In this document: in pieces, positions 43,256 to 52,658 of the stretch
How the letters are laid out: each line of letters opens with the position of its first letter
Position numbering within the stretch: position 1 is the first letter of the stretch
Source of the DNA: Strigops habroptila
Taxonomy: Eukaryota > Chordata > Aves > Psittaciformes > Psittacidae
Assembly (NCBI RefSeq): GCF_004027225.2
Contig: NC_044288.2
Span: forward strand, 7,119,719-7,183,718
Direction: 5' to 3'
Length of the DNA stretch: 64,000 bases
Notes under the pieces: generated by a model
Database searches by the model: none
Seen by the model: the letters and a program-made list of their open reading frames with translations, nothing else
Told to the model about the DNA's origin: nothing
Position numbers and translations under genes: made by a program

Positions 43256-43567
43256 CAGGTAAGCACACGGGTGGCTGGAGCAGGCAGCGCTGCCAGCTGC
43301 TCATCCTCACCATCCTCGCCCAGGGCATGTGCAGCAGCTTCTGCTCCATCCTCAGGCCCGGGGGTGGCTGTGGGTGCAAACAAAGTCCGTGAGAGCCGGG
43401 GGTCTGGCAGCACCATCCAGCCCCAGTGTAGGCAGGGAGGGACCCAGAGCTGCTCCCTGTAAGGCAGCAGCCACCAAACATCCCACCCTGCTGCAGCACT
43501 GCGAGGAGGATACCTGGCTTGGGATCTGAGCACTGCTGGGAGCCCAGAGCGAGCTCAGCCTCCTCTG

Positions 43568-43598
43568 CCCTGTGCCTCAGTTTCCCCATCTGCAGTGA
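43568..43598 (+). mobile_element. Possible MIR-like fragment
   Basis: CTGTGCCTCAGTTTCCCC followed by ATCTGCAGTGA resembles the conserved 3' part of MIR SINEs. It is only about 30 bp long, so chance similarity remains possible. Confidence 0.3.
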
Positions 43599-43809
43599 CA
43601 CCATTGCTGGGGGAGCAAATGTCACCCTCGTTGCAGCAAGGAAGTTCCATATGCTGTAGGTGACAATGTAAACACAAAGAGGGGGGTGAGGTTAAAGGGC
43701 CCTGCGTGGCGCAGAGGGAACAGGGTTTTTCCAGCCCTGGGCTGTGCCGATGCAGAGTTTCCCCTTTCTCCCTCCAGCCCTGTGGCAGCAGCTGGTGGCA
43801 CGTCCCTCC

Positions 43810-46800
43810 ATGGAGTTCTCGGAGCTGATCAAGACGGCAACCGTGGAGAACGTGTTGCTGTCGTGTGCGGGGCTGCCGGTGGTGAAGGGCACCCTGTGCA
43901 TCACCAGCCACCACCTTCTCCTCTCCTCCTGCACTGGGGGGGACAGCCAGCCCAGCACTGTGGAGCTCTGGCTGCTCATCCGCAATGTGGATGCCGTGGA
44001 GAAGAGGTGGGTCTCCCCCATGGCTGGCACCATGGTCTCTTTTAGCAGTGTCGCAGTGTCACCCCTGTTTTAGCTGGAGGATGTTCTCTACTGCTCTCTC
44101 AGTGCCCATGGCTACCCATGACGCTGTCCACCAAGCCTCGTCCCTCCTCTTGCCCATGGCCCACTCTGGAGGATGCTTGTGGCATCAGGCATTGACCTAC
44201 TCTTCTCCTCCCTGCCTCAGAGTGCAGAATTTAGGCTGGTACCAGTCCCCCTGGACTAATAGCTCCACAAGAGACACCAGGTTTGGTTTTTAATACCCTC
44301 TTGGCTCTGCTAATCCAATGCCTGGCTTCGTGTTAACCACCATGGCCCCCAACGGGCCCCAGCCAGGGCAGGGAGATGGTGGAAATCTCAGCTTCAGACA
44401 GGAGAGCCACCAGTGCTGGATGAGAGCCAGCGATTTGGCACCCACACAGCCTTCCTGCTCCATCCCTTGGAAGAGGGCGGCTCAGTGGTCTTGTGTGTCA
44501 GTCTGTGTGCATGCACCTACAACCAGCCCTCACCCTCCTCCTGCCTCCCCCAGGCCTGCTGGCTCCTCCGGCACCATCACGCTCCGGTGCAAAGACCTGA
44601 AGGTGCTTCAGCTGGAGATCCCGGGCATGGAAGAGTGTCTCAACATCGCCAGCTCCATCGAGGTGAGCTCTTCCTCACCATGCCAGGGTGCAAAGAGTTG
44701 GCAGAAGAAAGCAGGCACCTGCAGTGTTTGATCTCAGGCTATCATTAATGTGGGTAAACACTCAGCTCCCAGAGAGCCCTGGCATGGGTGCCCATGGAGT
44801 TGGTGGTGCCACAGATGTGGCCAGGAGCAGGGACCAGGTTTGGGGTTTGCAGAGCCCTGGGGATACAGCACGGATGTCCTCGCCCCCTGCCCATGACCTG
44901 CTTCACCTTTGCTCCCACTCCAGGCCCTCTCCTCAGTGGACTCCGTGATGATGATGTACCCGTTCTTCTACAGACCCCAGAGCCTGAAGCTTGAGGAAGG
45001 CTGGCACCTTTTCCCTCTCGAGCAGTACTTCCAGCAGATCGCCTCACAGGTGAGCCTGCAAGAGAGAGACCCAGCTGGGCTGGGGAGAGAAGCAACTCCC
45101 CCAACCCATGCTGGGCAACCCCACAATCCCATGTTCCCCCCCTAGACGAGCCGGTGGCGGCTGAGCAATGTGAACCGGGACTTCACCATCTGCCCCACGT
45201 ACCCTCCGGCTGTCATCGTGCCAGCAGCAGTGGATGATGATGCCCTGCGGAAGGCTGCCCGGTTCCGGCAGGGAGGGCGCTTCCCTGTCCTCAGCTATTA
45301 CCACCCCAAGAATGGCACCGTGAGCCCATCTCCCCATCCAGCCCCTCTTTCCCTATCCCACCACTGCCAGCAAAGGTGGCTGGAAGCCCCCAGCTTGGCT
45401 TGACCCCACAGGTGATGCTCCGCAGCAGCCAGCCACTGACAGGTCCCAACCGAAAGCGCTGCCATGAGGATGAGCTGCTGCTGGGGATGGTCCTGGACGA
45501 GGGGGAACAGGGTTTTATCATTGACACGAGGTCGGCACAGGCAGTGAAGCAAGCTCGAATGACTGGCGGGGGCACGGAACCCAAATCCTCCTACCCACAG
45601 TGGAAGCGGCTGCACCGGCCCCTGGAGAGGTGAGGAGCTGTGCTGAGGCCTGGCGCTGTTGTGACATGGGTGATCACACTGCCCTGCCAATGACATGGGG
45701 ACTCCAGCCCCCCCGCAAGTGCCTCACCAAGCCCCTGACATCACTTTCCTCCCCTCACAGAGGCCGCCCGCTGCAGGAGAGCTTTATTAAGCTGGTGGAA
45801 GCCTGCAATGACACCTTGACCAACATGGACCGGTGGCTGAGCCGCCTGGAGAGCTGCCGCTGGCTGAGCCACGTCAAGGCAGCGCTGAGCACAGCCTACC
45901 TGGCTGCACAGTGCATGGACAGGTAATGGAGGGCTGTGGTCCCCACTTTCACCCTCCCAAAGCTCTCAGCGTGGCACAAACCTCAGCGTTGCGCTTCCTG
46001 CAGGGAAGAAGCCAGTGTGCTGGTGCATGGGGTGGAGGGAACAGACACGACGCTGCTAGTCACAGCGTTGGCCCAGGTGATCCTGGACTCATCCTGCCGC
46101 ACGCTCACAGGCTTCCAGGGGCTGCTGGAGCGGGAGTGGATCCAGGTGAGAGCAGCAGTCCCGAGGGGGTTAAGGACCCCAGCACCCCCAAACTGTCTTT
46201 CACCCATTGCTCCCTGTCGGTGTCCCACAGGCCGGGCATCCCTTCCGCCTCCGCTGTGCCCGCTCTGCCTCCTCCCATGCTCGGCTGAAGCAGGAGGCAC
46301 CGCTTTTCCTCCTCTTTCTCGACTGCGTGTGGCAGCTGAGCCACCAGTTCCCCTTCTCCCTGGAGTTCAGTGAGCGCCTCCTCCTCACCCTCTTTGACAA
46401 TGCTTATGCCTCTGCCTATGGCATCTTCCTCTGCAACAACGAGAAGGAGAGGCAAGTAGGGGGGACAGCACTATCCCTTGGGAGCAATGGCACGGTCACC
46501 CCTGAGGCAAAGCAAAGCTCTCATGGTCAGAGCTGGGGTCACACGAGGACCCACAACCTCTTGCAGGGACTGAAGTGCATCCTGACTCTCCCATAGGTGC
46601 CTGTGTAAAGTGAAGGAGAGAACACACTCGCTCTGGGCCTGGCTGAACCAGCCTGGGGAGAAGAAGAAGTACCTGAACCCTCTCTACTCACCCAATGCCC
46701 TGGTCATCTGGCCCTCCGTGGAGCCGCAGAGCATCCAGCTCTGGCAGGGTGAGCTGGGTCCAGCTCTGAGCTGGGCTGCATGAGGGAAAGCTGCTCTGCT

Positions 46801-47369
46801 TTTCATAGAATCATACAGTCCCAGCCTGATTTGGGTTGGAAGGGACCTTAAAGCTCATCCAGTTCCAACCCCCTGCCATGGGCAGGGACACCTTCCACTA
46901 GAGCAGGTTGCTCCAAGCCCCTGTGTCCAACCTGGCCTTGAACACTGCCAGGGATGGGGCAGCCACAGCTTCTCTGGGCACCCTGTGCCAGCGCCTCAGC
47001 ACCCTCACAGGGAAGCGCTTCTGCCTAAGAGCTCATCTCAATCTCCCCTCTGGCAGGTTAAAGCCAGTCCCCCTTGTTTTGTCCCTACAGGCCCTTGTCC
47101 AAAGCTCCTCTCCGGGTTTCTTGTAGCCCCTTTAGGCACTGGGAGCTGTTCTAAGGTCTCCTCGGAGCCTTCACAGCTGGAATAACCACAGCCCCTTCCT
47201 CCTAGGTTTATTCTTCCGATGGATCCGTTCATCCCAGCACCTGGACGAGGCCTGGGGGGAGATCCAGCGGTTAGCAGAGAGTCACAATCCCCCCGGGAAG
47301 GAGAGCACAGGGAATAGGCTGAGGGAAGCCCTCTCTGACCCCGCTGCCTGGACAGAGAATGAAAGATGA
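43810..47369 (+). CDS. MTMR9-like myotubularin pseudophosphatase, 10 coding exons
   Basis: Exons 43,810-44,006; 44,554-44,662; 44,924-45,049; 45,146-45,319; 45,412-45,629; 45,761-45,922; 46,004-46,145; 46,231-46,451; 46,597-46,748; 47,206-47,369 join in frame to 554 aa; human MTMR9 has about 549. The protein opens MEFSELIKT and has a PH-GRAM domain (about 1-105) then a myotubularin phosphatase-like domain (about 115-500) with GGRFPVLSYYH, YPQWKRLHRPLER, KLVEACND and LDCVW blocks. The active-site loop at 336-345 reads VHGVEGTDTT: Gly replaces the nucleophilic Cys and Thr the Arg, so it should be catalytically dead, like MTMR9. MTMR9 acts as a partner that stabilises and stimulates the active MTMR6/7/8 phosphoinositide 3-phosphatases on membranes; this role is inferred here. 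Synteny corresponds to the human pseudogene MTMR9LP. The intron after 46,451 appears to be GC-AG; all others are GT-AG. Confidence 0.92.
46804..47172 (-). mobile_element. CR1 LINE 3' fragment
   Basis: Starts with the inverted tail TCATAGAATCATACAG, then GGTTGGAAGGGACCTTAAAG, AGTTCCAACCCCCTGCCATG and AACCTGGCCTTGAACACTGC, all CR1 3'-end hallmarks in reverse orientation. It fills most of the last intron of the MTMR9-like gene and is antisense to it. It is 5'-truncated. Confidence 0.92.
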
Positions 47370-47671
47370 ACAGCAGCAGGGACAATTCGGTCTCTATGGG
47401 TGGCTGGGCCAAGGTGAGCCAAACCCATAACACCCTCTCCACAAAGAGCTGCAGCTTGAGTGTTGCATCAGTTACTCCAAGCTTGGAGCCAGCCTGGGAA
47501 ATCTGCCCTTGAACTCAGTTTTGAGGAAGGAAAGAGATACAAAGCACCCTCCAGACAGGCAGACACACACCAAGACGAGAGGGCTGGAAGGATGAGGATC
47601 TGCAACGCAAGCATGCTAGCGCAGGAAATAACTGCTCCATGAGGAAAGTTTGGCTCAGGGTCAGTGCAGCA

Positions 47672-47677
47672 AATAAA
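47672..47677 (+). terminator. Candidate polyadenylation signal of the MTMR9-like gene
   Basis: AATAAA about 300 bp past the stop codon in the convergent spacer with EIF3I. It is the first canonical hexamer downstream on this strand. Confidence 0.55.
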
Positions 47678-47851
47678 CAAAGCACCAGAACTGGGTGCGT
47701 GTGTGTCATCTGGAAACCACCACCCGGCTGCAGCACTTCCAGCCTGTTCACACGTCAGTGCTAGACATGACCCTTGTCTCTGGATCCTCCCTGGGAAGAG
47801 TCCCTGTCTACCCAACGGTGGGGAGCCCAGCACACAACAGCTCAGGTTAAT

Positions 47852-47938
47852 TTTATTCTAGACTGGGAAAAAAGCTCAAACCCCACAGAGGTGCTTTTTC
47901 TTGGGTTTATAAAAGATTTCTGTTTATTTCCTGATGAT
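47852..47938 (-). terminator. EIF3I: Candidate polyadenylation signals of EIF3I
   Basis: The minus strand reads AATAAA at 47,933-47,938 and again at 47,852-47,857, about 260 and 340 bp beyond the EIF3I stop codon. Either would give a short 3' UTR. The 3' ends of EIF3I and the convergent MTMR9-like gene would then lie within about 200 bp of each other. Confidence 0.5.
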
Positions 47939-48196
47939 GTTTTTCTTCCTCTTCTGATATATAACTATGCCCAGTGTCCCCCAGGAGCCCACCTCCCCTC
48001 CTTGCCTTCACTCGACCTCCTGTCAAAGCCAGTCCTGCCCTTCCAAGCTGGTTGGGTTTCTAGTTCCCCACCTTCACACAGACCCTGAGTTGCTACTAAC
48101 TGTGTCCTCTGGTGAGACCTTGCAACAGTTCAGTGCTGGAGCTGATGGACTGGATGATGGCTTGGAGGGAAGAGCAGTGGAGAGGAAAATCCTCCT

Positions 48197-51100
48197 TTAA
48201 GCTTCAAATTCAAACTCAAAGTACTGGGGATCGAAGTAATGGATGCGAACGTATCCATCCTCACCCCCACTGCTGTAACTGTACAAGAGGAGAGACAAGG
48301 TAAAGTCATTGATGCTGTCAAAGAGTACTGCCTCTAGGTTTAAACCAAACTGTGGTGAAATCTGTTCTCACAACCCCCCCTGAAATGAACAAAGGAGTCA
48401 CAAGACAAAAAATAGGATCAGGGACACAACTAAAATGTGTGATAGGGAGTAAGTGACCCCCTGGCCAGCCGGGGGGAGGCAGCAAGGCTGGAATGGGAGC
48501 ACCAAAGAAGGTGCGTGCTCTGTTCCCACCAGAGCTGCTGCGAGACCAACTGTGCCCTGATCACACAATGGGCTTGGCTTCACTGGGGCATGCTGCAAGA
48601 CGCACACTCACCTCTTCCCATCGGGGTGAAACGCAACGCTGTTTATGGGACCAAAGTGACCCTTCACTCTGCCAAACTCTTCTTCAAAAGCCAAGTGGAA
48701 GAACCTGGGAGAAGGAAGATGATTTGAATTATTATATTATGTATTATCAGAAGTTGGGAGCTTGGTTAGCTCCAACTTCTGGAGCTAACCAGGAAAATTA
48801 GGGTTTCCTCAAAAAAGCTCTGCAAGTTTAATGACTTCTCTGACACTGGGAGCAGCAAGATGCTTTGGGAGCAGCACCCCTGGCCTGTCAGTGCTCCAAG
48901 TGAGGACTCGGCCCTGCCAGAGCAAAAGGACCAACCTCGCCTCGAATTTGCCAATCCTGGTGGAGGTTGTGGTCACATCCATGGCCTCCTGCCCACCACC
49001 AAGCACCACCTGCAAAGGACAGAAGCCACAACACTTCAGAGGCACTTACACCATGCACTCTGGGGCAGGCAGGGGAGGAGGGAGCCAAGCCTTGGGGAAG
49101 CCTCCACTAACCCACAAACTCAGAAGCGGCCCTGATCCCAGCGCTAGAGAAGTTCCCACCTCCCAGACATGCTTCTTTGAGGAGCAGAGGCTTCATTCCC
49201 TACACCAAACCACAGCAAAGTTCCCCAGACTCGTTCCCCAGTCGTGCTTTTTAGCTGGCCTAGTGACACTCGGTCTTCCAGCTACCCAGGACAAGGTGGG
49301 AGTCATAGTAAGCCCGTTACAATGAGTGAGCTCATTCTTACGTGGTCAAAAATGGGGGAAAGTGCAGCAGAGTTCACTGGTCGTTCCGTCCGGAATGTCT
49401 TAAGATGCTCAAGTGATGTGCAATCAAAGAGCTAGGAACAAAAAGGAGAGAGTTATTCCGAAGAGAGCTGGCAGCCTGCAGGTCTTGCAAGCTGATCTCA
49501 AGAATCCACCCTATTTCTGGAAGGAGGCCTCACCTTGGCTGTGTTGTCCTTGGAGGCAGTGATGAACATGGTCATGTCCCTGGAGGTCTGAATATCATTG
49601 ATTTGCTTGGTGTGCTCCTTGATGTTTGAAAGCTGCTCCCCTGACTGAAAGGTAGAGGAAGCAGTTTTAGCAAGGCAAGTGAACACACACAACAACTTCC
49701 CTGTTAAAAACTGGTTAGGGGATGTTGCTGCCAACAATGGTTCAGATGTTGGCACATGAGCCTTGCTCAAGGGAGCCTTGTATTTGGAACTAGATGATAT
49801 TTAAGGTCCTTTCCAACCCAAACCATTCTACGAATCTACAATATTTTAAGTATCCTTCCATAAGGCTGCTGCTTTGGGCCAAAAAGCCTGTATTCTGTCC
49901 CATGATCACCACAGGAACACTGAGATATCCTCCTCAAGGGAGGGAGGATGCTGCTCCTTATCAGACTGACCTTGGCACTGAACTGGTTCAGCTCGCCGCT
50001 CTCGTGTCCTGCGATGATGAACTCTCCCAGAGGGCCCCACACAGCACTAGTGATTTTAGAGTCACTGCAGGGGATTTTCATGTAAGGCTCGTTGTTCTCT
50101 GCAGCAAGGAAGGAAGGAAGGAAGGAAGGAAGGAGACAGACAGGCAGACAGACACAGTGGCACCGGCTCCAGCAATCAACGCTTCCCCTTATTCCCTCAT
50201 CCAGGCGTTGGCCTGGATTCCTCACCGATCTGGCTGGGGTCCCGGAGATCAAAGAAGCTCACAAAACACTGATATCCCATCTGCTTGTCTGTGGAAAACA
50301 TGATGATGTTTCCTCCAAAGTCAAAGCCACATGTCCTCACTGCAGAGCTGGTCTTCACCAGGGCGAGCTGCTTTCCTGGACACAGAGCAGAAACTATCAC
50401 TTCACCGGGTATTTTACTGCAAGGCTAATGTAAAGGATCAGCTCATGTCATGCTGCCACCATGTCCTCCCAGCTTAGCAGACTTCACTGCAGGACAGAGC
50501 TGTGCCTCAAACACAGCTACATGGGAATGGGAGAGTCTCTTACCTGTTTCACAGTCCCAAAGCCGACAGCTGTTATCTGCAGAGCCAGTGAGCACGTGTC
50601 GTGTGTCCCCTGGGTCACCAGTTAGGGAATATCAGCGTGTTCTCAGCCAGTTCCAACCCCCTGCCACGGGCAGGGTCACTTTCCACTAGAGCAGGCTGCT
50701 CCAAGCCCCTGTGTCCAACCTGGCCTTGAACACTGCCAGGGATGGGGCAGCCACAGCTTCTCCATTCAACCCATTCCAGTGTTCCACCACCCTCACAGGG
50801 AAGAACTTCTGCCTCAGAGCTCATCTCAATCTGTCCTCTGGCAGGTTAAAGCCATTCCCCTTGGCCTGTCCCTACAGGCCCTCGTCCAAAGCCCCTCTTC
50901 AGGTTTCCTGTAGCCCCTTTAGGCACTGGAGCTGCTCTAAGGTCTCCCCTTAAGGAGCCTTCTCTTCTCCAGGCTGACCCAGCCCAGCTCTCTCAGCCTG
51001 GCTCCAGAGCAGAGCTGCTCCAGCCCTCTGAAACCACAAATTTCCTTTTGAAATGCTAAAGAAAAAGGCTCCAGCTCTTGTATTAACACAACCTTTGCAG

Positions 51101-51805
51101 GTTCCATCATGCACATGTTATTCCAAACAACCCTGAAAGAAAAATATCCAAAAGATGGAGTAAGGGAGACAGCAAAAGAGATAAACACAGAGTATCGCCC
51201 TTCTCTAAAAGGAAACAGTGCAGCAGTTGGGAGGAATCACCTCAACTGAATCATCATAAAGAAAAATACGGGACAAACTGGTTGCTGTGATCAAAGGATA
51301 CAGTCTGCATCCACGCACCAGACAGCTCCTGTATGGCCATTGTATGTGCCAAGCCGCTCTCCATTCACTGAATACCACACGTTGACAATCTGAGGGAAGA
51401 AAACAACCCAGCACCCTCTTAACAAACGGATTAATTACCGGGACCGATGAAGAGCGGGTCAATTGTTGCCGAGGGGGCTGGTTTCCACTCGGGGGAGGGC
51501 AGGCAGGCCCCGCCGCACTCACGGGGTCCTTGGCCACGGTGAAGAGCAGGTCTCCCTCCCGGTTGTACTTGATCTGCGTGATGGAGCGCTCATGGCCCTG
51601 CAGCAGGATCGGTTTCTGGGGGGGGGGGGGGGTGGGGTGGGGTGGGGGGGGTGGGGAGAGAGACGCCATTAACGCCGCGGCGACGCGCGACCGACGCACC
51701 TGGGCCCGCAGGCCGCCACCTGCACCCCCTCCCGCGGCCCGGGGGCCCGGCCCGGCTCCACCCCGCCCGACCACCAGCCGCTGCCCCCAGCCCCGCTCTC
51801 ACCAT
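48197..51805 (-). CDS. EIF3I: Eukaryotic translation initiation factor 3 subunit I, 11 coding exons
   Basis: Coding exons (minus): 51,805-51,803 (ATG only); 51,615-51,523; 51,389-51,302; 50,609-50,544; 50,375-50,226; 50,098-49,971; 49,644-49,534; 49,431-49,342; 49,009-48,936; 48,704-48,612; 48,278-48,197. They sum to 325 aa, the same length as human eIF3i. The protein is a seven-bladed WD40 propeller (TRIP-1) in the eIF3b-g-i module of the 43S preinitiation complex. Recognisable segments are [100 protein letters not shown] and the C-terminus [11 protein letters not shown]. The start codon is the whole coding part of exon 1, with GTGAGA directly after ATG and a GCCGCC Kozak. CR1 fragments occupy two introns. 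Confidence 0.96.
49784..49840 (+). mobile_element. Short CR1 3'-end fragment
   Basis: Matches the final 55 bp of CR1: TTGGAACTAGATGAT, then AAGGTCCTTTCCAACCCAAA, then CATTCTACGAATCT. It lies in an EIF3I intron, antisense to the gene. Confidence 0.85.
50101..50155 (+). repeat. (GGAA)n/(GACA)n microsatellite in an EIF3I intron
   Basis: AAGGAAGG tetramers for about 30 bp followed by GACAGACAGGCAGACAGACA. It starts within a few bases of the upstream side of the splice acceptor of coding exon 6 (50,098), so on the transcribed strand it forms the CCTT/TGTC-rich polypyrimidine region of that acceptor. Confidence 0.85.
50647..51032 (-). mobile_element. CR1 LINE 3' fragment
   Basis: Inverted CR1 3'-end sequence (CCAACCCCCTGCCACGGG, AACCTGGCCTTGAACACTGC, CAGGGAAGAACTTCTGCC, TTCTCTTCTCCAGGCTGA), lacking the terminal octamer repeat. 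It lies in the EIF3I intron between coding exons 3 and 4, in sense orientation with EIF3I. Confidence 0.92.
51617..51657. repeat. G homopolymer-like tract at the EIF3I exon 2 acceptor
   Basis: A run of about 14 G followed by GGTGGGG words. On the transcribed strand this is the near-pure C polypyrimidine tract immediately preceding the AG of coding exon 2. G-run length in assemblies is error-prone. Confidence 0.85.
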
Positions 51806-51887
51806 GGCGGCAGCGCGGCAGCTAGAGAGCGGCTGCGATCGCTTCCGGATCAGAGGGTGCGAGGGGCGGAAATACGTCGCCGTTACC
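51806..51887. promoter_or_regulatory. Compact, probably bidirectional EIF3I promoter
   Basis: Upstream of the EIF3I ATG on the minus strand is CTCTCTAGCTGCCGCGC, a pyrimidine-led segment suited to a TOP-like start, preceded by a CCGGAAG ETS site (about 51,843-51,850). CpG-rich DNA extends both ways. In human this promoter is shared head-to-head with TMEM234; a candidate TMEM234 start codon lies only 83 bp from the EIF3I ATG. Confidence 0.5.
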
Positions 51888-51900
51888 ATGGCGCCCCTGG
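51888..51900 (+). CDS. Candidate first exon of TMEM234 (MAPLG...)
   Basis: ATGGCGCCCCTGG followed directly by GTGAAC, a possible donor. Human TMEM234, the head-to-head neighbour of EIF3I, starts MAASLG, and an exon of this size and phase is plausible. The codons here give M-A-P-L plus a phase-1 G. No later TMEM234 exon (multi-pass membrane protein with a WGGTQPLL-type motif) is visible before the satellite array. The exon is too short to prove homology; position is the main support. Confidence 0.35.
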
Positions 51901-51940
51901 GTGAACTGTTACCGGGGCTGAGGCGAGGCCGAGGCGGGGC

Positions 51941-51956
51941 TCGGGCCCGGGCCCGG

Positions 51957-52013
<57 letters not shown>
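51941..52013. repeat. (CCCGCG)n GC hexanucleotide repeat
   Basis: Three GGGCCC-type hexamers followed by about nine CGCGCC/CCCGCG units, almost pure. It lies 40 bp after the putative TMEM234 exon and about 135 bp from the EIF3I ATG, inside the CpG island. It translates as alternating Arg-Ala in a frame that I do not consider coding. Confidence 0.9.
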
Positions 52014-52017
<4 letters not shown>

Positions 52018-52198
52018 GGGTAACGAGGCGGGGGGGTGTTCCCTGGGAAGCGAAATGGCCGCGGGTGGAGCTTGGTGCGGGATTCCCTGAGCGGAGAATG
52101 TGGCCGCGGACTCGGCTGGCTCCGGGGCTTTCCTCCCGAGCCCTGTGAGGGGCTTCCCTGAGGGGCTGTGGCAGCGGCATGCGGCACTTCACGATGCG

Positions 52199-52658
52199 TC
52201 CAGTGCTGGCTCCTCAGTACAAGAGACAAGGAGATGATGGAGAGGGGCCAGCGAGGGCCATAAAAATAATCGGGGGTCTGGAGCATCTCTCTTATGAGGG
52301 GAGATTGCGGGAGCTGGGCCTGGTTAGTCTGGAGAGGAGCAGACCGAGAGGGGATCTCCTCAAGGCAGATTAGTTTCTCAAAGGTGGGTGCCAGGAGGAT
52401 GGTGCCAGACTCTTCCCAGTGGTGCCCAGCAACAGGACGAGGAGCAGTGGCCACGAACTAAATAAGTTTCACCTCAGCATGAGGAAGAACTTTCTGTTGA
52501 GGGTGGCAAAAGCACTGGCACAGGCTGCCCAGGGTGATTGCTGAGTCTCCCTCTCTGGAGACATCCCAAACCTGGCTGGACATATTCCTGTGTAACCTGC
52601 TATAGGGGAATCTGCCTTGATTTCCAGAGATCCCTTCCAGCACAAATGGTTCTGTGAT
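52199..52658 (+). mobile_element. CR1 LINE 3' fragment, diverged
   Basis: Contains GTACAAGAGACAAGGAGATG, a TCTGGAGCATCTCTCTTATG block, GGAGAGGAGCAGACCGAGAG, an ATGAGGAAGAACTTTCTG segment and an ATGGTTCTGTGAT end: the order of the CR1 ORF2 C-terminus and 3' UTR. It is more diverged than the other copies and probably older. Confidence 0.85.

Noticed and set aside
42798-43625. 275-codon minus-strand frame with CK/GVQ repeats
   Set aside because: Generated by the GCTTGCACCC-type minisatellite; no family resemblance.
51590-52192. Frames with long Arg-Ala or Gly-Ala runs near the EIF3I promoter
   Set aside because: They are translations of the (CCCGCG)n tract and lie across EIF3I exon 1 and its promoter.
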